From the NCBI RefSeq assembly GCF_003003005.1, contig NZ_PVTR01000002.1, forward strand, positions 124,001-188,000: a stretch of DNA of 64,000 bases, in the 5' to 3' direction. A model generated the notes under the pieces. The model had not been told where the DNA came from, searched no databases, and saw nothing but the letters and a program-made list of their open reading frames with translations. This DNA comes from Mongoliibacter ruber. Lineage in GTDB: Bacteria > Bacteroidota > Bacteroidia > Cytophagales > Cyclobacteriaceae. The translations under genes were made by a program, and so were the position numbers. Positions 60,039-64,000 of the stretch are shown piece after piece. How positions within the stretch are numbered: position 1 is the stretch's first letter; each line of letters begins with the position of its first letter.

Positions 60039-61382
60039 TTATTCCAGATCATCTTGATCCAATAGCCATTCGCGCTTATTGGGTTTGACATATTTTGGCC
60101 GGATCAAAAGTCTTAGACTAGGGTCAAATGCCAGGTATTTCCATGCCCAGCTGATAAATATCAACAGCTTGTTTTTTACTCCCAAAATGGCCATCAAGTG
60201 TACGAAAAGCCAAACCAGCCATGCAAAAGTGCCCTGAAAACTGATAAATGGAAGATCTACTACTGCCATTTTTTTACCTACTGTGGCCATTGAACCAAGG
60301 TCTCTATATTGAAATGGCTTCCATGGTTTGTTTTGTAGGTCAAGTTTAAGGTTTTTAGCTAGATTGGAAGCCTGTTGAATCGCCACTTGCGCAACTTGTG
60401 GATGTCCATGCGGGTATTTTTCTTCTTTTTGTTCACATTGATCTCCAACTACATAAATGGAATCTTCATTGATCAAACGATTGAATTCATCTACGATGAG
60501 TCTGCCATTTTTGGCCACCTGTTCACTATCTATTCCCAATAAAGAATTTGCCTTGATCCCTGCCGCCCAAAGCAAGGTGATTGTTTCTATAGGCTCTTTG
60601 TCTTTGAGTTTAACTACTAAGCCATCATAATCTTCCACCATGGTACCAAGCATTACCTCGACGCCCAATTTTCCTAAATAACTTTTAGCTTTAGCCCGTG
60701 AACCTTCGGACAGTCCACTCAACAAGCTTGGTCCAGCTTCTATGAGGATTACACGCATATTTTCAAAACTCAATTGCGGATAATCCTTTGGAAACACATG
60801 ATTCCTAAGCTCAGCAATGGCTCCTGCCAATTCCACACCTGTGGCACCACCACCGACGATCACCACGTTCATGATAGGACGACGGTCTTCAACACTTTTT
60901 AAATTTACCGCCCTTTCATAATTTGAAATGATTTTATTCCTGATGTAGAGCGCCTCCGAGGTGGACTTCATGGGAGCTGCATGAGTTTGGATATTTTTGT
61001 TTCCAAAAAAATTGGTGTTTGCTCCCTGGGATAGGACTAAAATATCATAGTTCAAATGTCCTAGATTGGTTTCCAGGATTTTTTTCTCCTTGTCAATCTT
61101 ACGCACGATTGCCATCCGGAAGACGATATTCTCTGTTTTATGAAAAAGCCTTCTTAAAGGAAAAGAAACTGCACTTGGTGAGAGGGCAGCAGTGGCAACT
61201 TGATAGAGTAAAGGCTGAAACTGATGGTAATTATTTTTATCAAGAAGAATAACCTGATAATCTGATTTTGCCAGTTTCTGTGCAAGTTGGATCCCTGCAA
61301 AACCAGCTCCGACTATGACTATCCTCTTAAATTTGGATTCTGGGATATTCGGAATCGGGGTAAGTTCTTGAATAGTGAGCAT
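60039..61382 (-). CDS. Type II NADH dehydrogenase-like FAD oxidoreductase
   Basis: A 447-residue monotopic membrane enzyme that oxidises NADH and reduces quinone without pumping. FAD motif IVIVGAGFAGIQLAQKL, NAD-binding motif VVIVGGGATGVELAGAIAEL, second FAD contact in SIYVVGDQCE, and AQVAIQQASNLAKNL near the active site are all present. The hydrophobic stretch TFAWLVWLFVHLMAILGVKN in the C-terminal part probably dips into the membrane. An in-frame TTG at 61391 is nine bases upstream of the preferred ATG at 61382. Confidence 0.9.
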   Translation of the reverse strand: MLTIQELTPIPNIPESKFKRIVIVGAGFAGIQLAQKLAKSDYQVILLDKNNYHQFQPLLYQVATAALSPSAVSFPLRRLFHKTENIVFRMAIVRKIDKEKKILETNLGHLNYDILVLSQGANTNFFGNKNIQTHAAPMKSTSEALYIRNKIISNYERAVNLKSVEDRRPIMNVVIVGGGATGVELAGAIAELRNHVFPKDYPQLSFENMRVILIEAGPSLLSGLSEGSRAKAKSYLGKLGVEVMLGTMVEDYDGLVVKLKDKEPIETITLLWAAGIKANSLLGIDSEQVAKNGRLIVDEFNRLINEDSIYVVGDQCEQKEEKYPHGHPQVAQVAIQQASNLAKNLKLDLQNKPWKPFQYRDLGSMATVGKKMAVVDLPFISFQGTFAWLVWLFVHLMAILGVKNKLLIFISWAWKYLAFDPSLRLLIRPKYVKPNKREWLLDQDDLE

Positions 61383-61530
61383 AAAAATCAAAGTTTAAGA
61401 TGGGAAAATATGGCTAAAATCCCTCCATAATTTATAAGATTTACTAAACTAACGATTTGAAGGGGTTTTTTGATTCTACTCCTTCCGAAAAGATTTCTTA
61501 TTTTTACCCACCTTTAAATATAGCAAAGTA

Positions 61531-62238
61531 ATGGGAAGAGCATTTGAATTTCGTAAAGAAAGAAAATTTAAGCGGTGGAGCCAGATGTCCAAGGTATTCA
61601 CAAGGCTGGGTAAAGAAATAGTAATGGCAGTGAAGGCGGGTGGACCTGACCCTAGCAACAACTCTAAACTTCGTACGATCATTCAGAATGCCAAAGGCGC
61701 TTCAATGCCAAAGGACAGAATAGAAGCAGCCATCAAAAGGGCTTCCAATAAGGATGAAAAAGACTATGAAGAAATCGTCTATGAAGGATATGGACCGCAT
61801 GCTGTTGCTATGATTATTGAAACCTCCACAGATAATATCAACAGAACAGTTGCCAACATCAGAAGTTATTTTTCCAAGGCCAACGGTTCACTTGGCACCT
61901 CTGGTTCCGTTAGTTTTATGTTCAATAAGAAGGCCGTGTTCAGGTTTGCACAAAATGACTTGGATATGGAAGAGCTGGAACTGGAATTGATTGATTTTGG
62001 ACTGGACGAAATAGACGAAAATGAAGGAGAAATTTTCGTATACACTGCTTTTGAAGACTTTGGGAAAATGCAAAAGGCACTCGAAGAAAGAAATATTGAA
62101 ATTGTAAACGCGGATTTCCAATGGTTTCCCACCACTACAGTAGAACTGAGTGAAGAGCAAGAAGAGGATATCAACAAGCTCATCGAAAAGATGGAAGAAG
62201 ATGATGATGTAAATCAGGTATTTACAAATTTGGCATAA
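61531..62238 (+). CDS. yebC: YebC/PmpR family protein (TACO1-like)
   Basis: A 235-residue protein of the YebC family. The family opening is clear (MGRAFEFRKERKFKRWSQMS), followed by KEIVMAVKAGGPDPSNNSKL, NMPKDRIEAAIKRA-like helix, VYEGYGPHAVAMIIE, and GSLGTSGSVSFMF. Members were described as transcription regulators and more recently as translation factors that help ribosomes at difficult sequences. It has normal length, is monocistronic, and is followed by a terminator and then a dispersed repeat. Confidence 0.95.
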   Translation: MGRAFEFRKERKFKRWSQMSKVFTRLGKEIVMAVKAGGPDPSNNSKLRTIIQNAKGASMPKDRIEAAIKRASNKDEKDYEEIVYEGYGPHAVAMIIETSTDNINRTVANIRSYFSKANGSLGTSGSVSFMFNKKAVFRFAQNDLDMEELELELIDFGLDEIDENEGEIFVYTAFEDFGKMQKALEERNIEIVNADFQWFPTTTVELSEEQEEDINKLIEKMEEDDDVNQVFTNLA

Positions 62239-62247
62239 AATAATCTT

Positions 62248-62279
62248 AGGTTGTGGACAGACCACAACCTTTTATTTTT
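62248..62279 (+). terminator. Rho-independent terminator of yebC
   Basis: A 9-bp perfect stem (AGGTTGTGG with CCACAACCT), 5-base loop and TTTTATTTTTA, 9 bp after the stop. Confidence 0.85.
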
Positions 62280-62299
62280 ATCCTTGGTCTTATCAATAT

Positions 62300-62465
62300 A
62301 TGATTATCCGCAATCATGCCACTAATCAATTAATAGATGGTTTTTAAACAAATTGATAACAATAGATAAAAAATCCGCCACGGCGGACAAGTTATTTATT
62401 GATCTTGGTTCGAAATTCCAGGTTAATTCTATTAAATAGATTCTACTGGTATGAAAGCGGATATA
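62300..62465 (+). repeat. MITE-like dispersed element, copy D, with 9-bp flanking direct repeats
   Basis: It begins ATGATTATCCGCAATCATGC and ends GTATGAAAGCGGATATA. TATCAATAT occurs directly on both sides (62291-62299 and 62466-62474). It has the ~30-bp module with TCCGCCACGGCGGA (62373-62386), itself a perfect GC-rich palindrome apart from its two central bases. The remaining sequence between yebC and yjjX is AT-rich and without a gene. Confidence 0.78.
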
Positions 62466-62568
62466 TATCAATATTCAGAGCAAAAAATGTAAGCGATTTT
62501 TAAAGATTACAAGTTTATGTTTTGAATGAAATGAACTAAAACCAAGGAAAAGTAAAAATTTTACAAAA

Positions 62569-63159
62569 ATGGCATTTCCTAAAAGAAAGAACATACAACA
62601 AGGAACAAGGCAGCAACTGGTAATAGTTGGAAGTAAAAATCCGGTGAAAATCAACTGTACAGAAAGCGGTTTCCATCAAGCAATGAACACATCAGTCTTG
62701 GTGGAAGGCTTGAATGTAGACGCCGGAATATCTAAGCAACCGATAGGAGATGAGGAAACATTGCTTGGTGCTACCAATAGGGCCAAAAACTCAAAAAATG
62801 TATTCCCAGAAGCGGATTTTTGGGTAGGCATAGAAGGAGGAGTCGATACTTTTGCTGGTGAAATGCATGCTTTTGCATGGATCTTTATCATAGACAGACA
62901 GGGTAGAACAGGTAAAGCCAAGACGGCAAGTTTCATCCTTCCTAAAGCTATAGCCAATTTGGTAAATGACGGAATGGAGTTGGGTGATGCTGACGACAAG
63001 ATCTTTGACAGAGAAAACTCCAAACAGGAAAGCGGTGCTGTCGGAATCCTGACAAAAGGAGCGATCGATAGGAAAGAATATTACCAACAAGCGGTTGTCT
63101 TAGCCTTAATTCCTTTTGTCAACGAAACGCTTTACGACAATATAAGCGATACCTTATAG
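62569..63159 (+). CDS. yjjX: Inosine/xanthosine triphosphatase (YjjX/Maf-like)
   Basis: A 196-residue house-cleaning NTPase that removes deaminated purine nucleotides (ITP, XTP). The family's core LVIVGSKNPVKINCTESGF, SKQPIGDEETLLGATNRA, FWVGIEGGVDTF and a C-terminal SGAVGILTKGAIDRKEYYQQAV are intact. There are about 16 extra residues before the usual start (MAFPKRKNIQQGTRQ); no nearer ATG exists to replace it. It is followed by thioredoxin after 74 bp on the same strand. Confidence 0.92.
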   Translation: MAFPKRKNIQQGTRQQLVIVGSKNPVKINCTESGFHQAMNTSVLVEGLNVDAGISKQPIGDEETLLGATNRAKNSKNVFPEADFWVGIEGGVDTFAGEMHAFAWIFIIDRQGRTGKAKTASFILPKAIANLVNDGMELGDADDKIFDRENSKQESGAVGILTKGAIDRKEYYQQAVVLALIPFVNETLYDNISDTL

Positions 63160-63233
63160 AAATAATCAATTGGTTTTTGAAACACATAGTCTATACATTT
63201 GTGTTCACATTTAGAAAAGCAAAAATAAATAAT

Positions 63234-63548
63234 ATGTTACAGGAATTAGAGTCAGACAATTTAGACCAAATAGTGGCCGACAACGAATTGGTATTGGTAC
63301 AATATGGTGCAACCTGGTGTGGAAACTGCCGCATCATGAAGCCAAAAGTAAAAAGGTTGTCAGGAGATTTTGAAAACATCAAGTTTATTTATGCTGATGC
63401 TGAGAAATTCCCTGAATCTAGAAAATTGGCGGAAGTTACCAACTTACCGACCTTTGCAGCCTTTAAATCCGGCAACTTGGTCAACCAAATTCAGACAAAT
63501 AAAGAAGACGCCTTAAAATCCCTTATCAATGAGATTGCCGATAATTAA
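63234..63548 (+). CDS. Thioredoxin-family protein
   Basis: A 104-residue cytoplasmic thioredoxin. Active site WCGNC in QYGATWCGNCRIMKPKV; the cis-proline region reads TNLPTFAAF. Length is typical. An upstream in-frame TTG at 63177 would add 19 residues that do not look like thioredoxin, so the ATG at 63234 is chosen. The last 20 bases overlap the start of the DUF6952 gene, a pairing seen repeatedly in Bacteroidota, which suggests the two proteins act together. Confidence 0.93.
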   Translation: MLQELESDNLDQIVADNELVLVQYGATWCGNCRIMKPKVKRLSGDFENIKFIYADAEKFPESRKLAEVTNLPTFAAFKSGNLVNQIQTNKEDALKSLINEIADN

Positions 63549-63786
63549 GCATGTTTTGGGTTTCATCGAACAAAACGATGAAGATTGGGTCAATGAGACC
63601 ATCGAACTGTTGGAGAATATGAGTGAAATTCCTTCTTTGAAAGATGAAGAGCTTGAGGTGATGGGGGAGTTACTTTCTAATCTCTACGGAACACTTGAGG
63701 TCAACAACATGATCAAGGGTGGTATGGATAAAAAAGAAGCCATGAACGCTTTTATGAAAAGAGTAACTGGCTCAATTGATAAATAA
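63529..63786 (+). CDS. DUF6952-type small protein paired with thioredoxin
   Basis: An 85-residue acidic, helical protein: LPIIKHVLGFIEQNDEDWVN, TIELLENMSEIPSLKDEELE, LYGTLEVNNMIKGGMDKKEA. It matches the small Bacteroidota family (DUF6952) that is nearly always encoded right after thioredoxin. Function unknown. It starts inside the thioredoxin gene (20-bp overlap, different frame), so translation is coupled. A UUCG-loop terminator follows. Confidence 0.88.
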   Translation: MRLPIIKHVLGFIEQNDEDWVNETIELLENMSEIPSLKDEELEVMGELLSNLYGTLEVNNMIKGGMDKKEAMNAFMKRVTGSIDK

Positions 63787-63835
63787 AAATTAGGCTTAAA
63801 GTTGTTTGATCACCCAATTGAACAAAAGCTTAACT

Positions 63836-63859
63836 AAAGGACCTTCGGGTCCTTTTTTT
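63836..63859 (+). terminator. Rho-independent terminator with UUCG loop
   Basis: AAAGGACC-TTCG-GGTCCTTT followed by TTTT: an 8-bp stem with a very stable tetraloop, 50 bp after DUF6952. The T run reaches the stop codon of the leftward gene at the window edge. Confidence 0.9.
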
Positions 63860-64000
63860 ATGGCTTGCTCTCAAGGTTTTCCAAAAACCCTCTCAGGGCC
63901 TTTCTCCAATCTGGATCTGCATCCCACACTGGCCCGAGATACAACTCATCTCTCACTATTAACCGTATATAATACTTGACTACAATGCGGGTAGGATCTT
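63858..64000 (-). CDS. Unidentified protein, C-terminal fragment at window edge
   Basis: Read leftward, a frame enters from the right edge and ends at the TAA at 63858-63860. The visible 46 residues include TRIVVKYYIRLIVRDELYLG, PVWDADPDWRKALRG and FLENLESKP. The composition is protein-like, and the convergent arrangement with a terminator next to the stop supports a real gene. I do not recognise the family from this short piece. Confidence 0.6.
   Translation of the reverse strand, partial: DPTRIVVKYYIRLIVRDELYLGPVWDADPDWRKALRGFLENLESKP

Noticed and set aside
62408-62430. tRNA T-arm-like word (GGTTCGAAAT) in the dispersed repeat
   Set aside because: No acceptor, D or anticodon arms surround it, and the flanking stem is lost in other copies; probably chance.

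Overview
The window is a chromosomal segment of a member of the Bacteroidota, most likely a Cyclobacteriaceae or other Cytophagales bacterium. The grounds are type IX secretion partner proteins (PorP/SprF), a gliding-motility-type C-terminal domain, a mutY-ssb-gldE block, a rprY-like response regulator, DUF6952 next to thioredoxin, Gfo/Idh/MocA enzymes with twin-arginine-like leaders, many lipoproteins, AT-rich DNA, and promoters of the TTTG-N17-23-TAnnTTTG type. No rRNA, tRNA, CRISPR array, phage or intact IS element was recognised.

Layout. 0-4 kb: PorP/SprF - SprB-repeat surface protein - PorP/SprF, read leftward. 4.4-8.2 kb: lysA, diverging from a histidine kinase/response regulator/lipoprotein operon with two ATGA overlaps. 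8.2-15.2 kb: an exported papain-fold-like protein, rlmH, a fasciclin protein, a PHP phosphatase and recG. 15.2-16.7 kb: a 160-bp tandem repeat array in which one unit carries a GxxExxY gene. 16.7-21.6 kb: a Gfo oxidoreductase, GlcG/HbpS, a proline-iminopeptidase-like lipoprotein, a sterol-desaturase-type hydroxylase, and an ohr/MarR pair. 21.9-27.7 kb: a leftward carbohydrate operon (Gfo oxidoreductase, TIM-barrel isomerase, GH78 alpha-L-rhamnosidase, double-domain redoxin). 27.9-34 kb: a rightward cluster (ribokinase, clan GH-A-like hydrolase, Sde182-type protein, nucleoside hydrolase, sugar permease) suggesting nucleoside or ribose-glycan salvage. 34-38.8 kb: an iron(III)-type ABC importer diverging from oxyR. 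38.9-46 kb: a BamA-like outer-membrane protein, a DUF4221 lipoprotein, a dipeptide epimerase, an M14 carboxypeptidase, SIMPL and DUF1456 proteins. 46.3-52.3 kb: RNase G, a 29-residue ribosomal-type protein, TPR and HU proteins, then mutY-ssb-gldE. 52.7-58.7 kb: gltBD. 59-64 kb: a Spy-like protein, a GGCT-fold protein, NDH-2, yebC, yjjX, thioredoxin and DUF6952.

The least explained DNA is between genes. A family of roughly 125-190 bp elements with imperfect terminal inverted repeats occurs four times (11.9, 20.6, 44.6 and 62.3 kb), and two copies are flanked by 8-9 bp direct repeats, so it looks like a MITE. The 160-bp array appears to be a set of short, gene-less derivatives of a GxxExxY-bearing unit. 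Purine-rich degenerate repeats begin directly after four stop codons, and a mosaic repeat is shared by 11.7 and 40.2 kb. Regulatory oddities include a MarR/OhrR-like protein with no cysteine beside ohr, and a terminator-like hairpin in the lysA leader.
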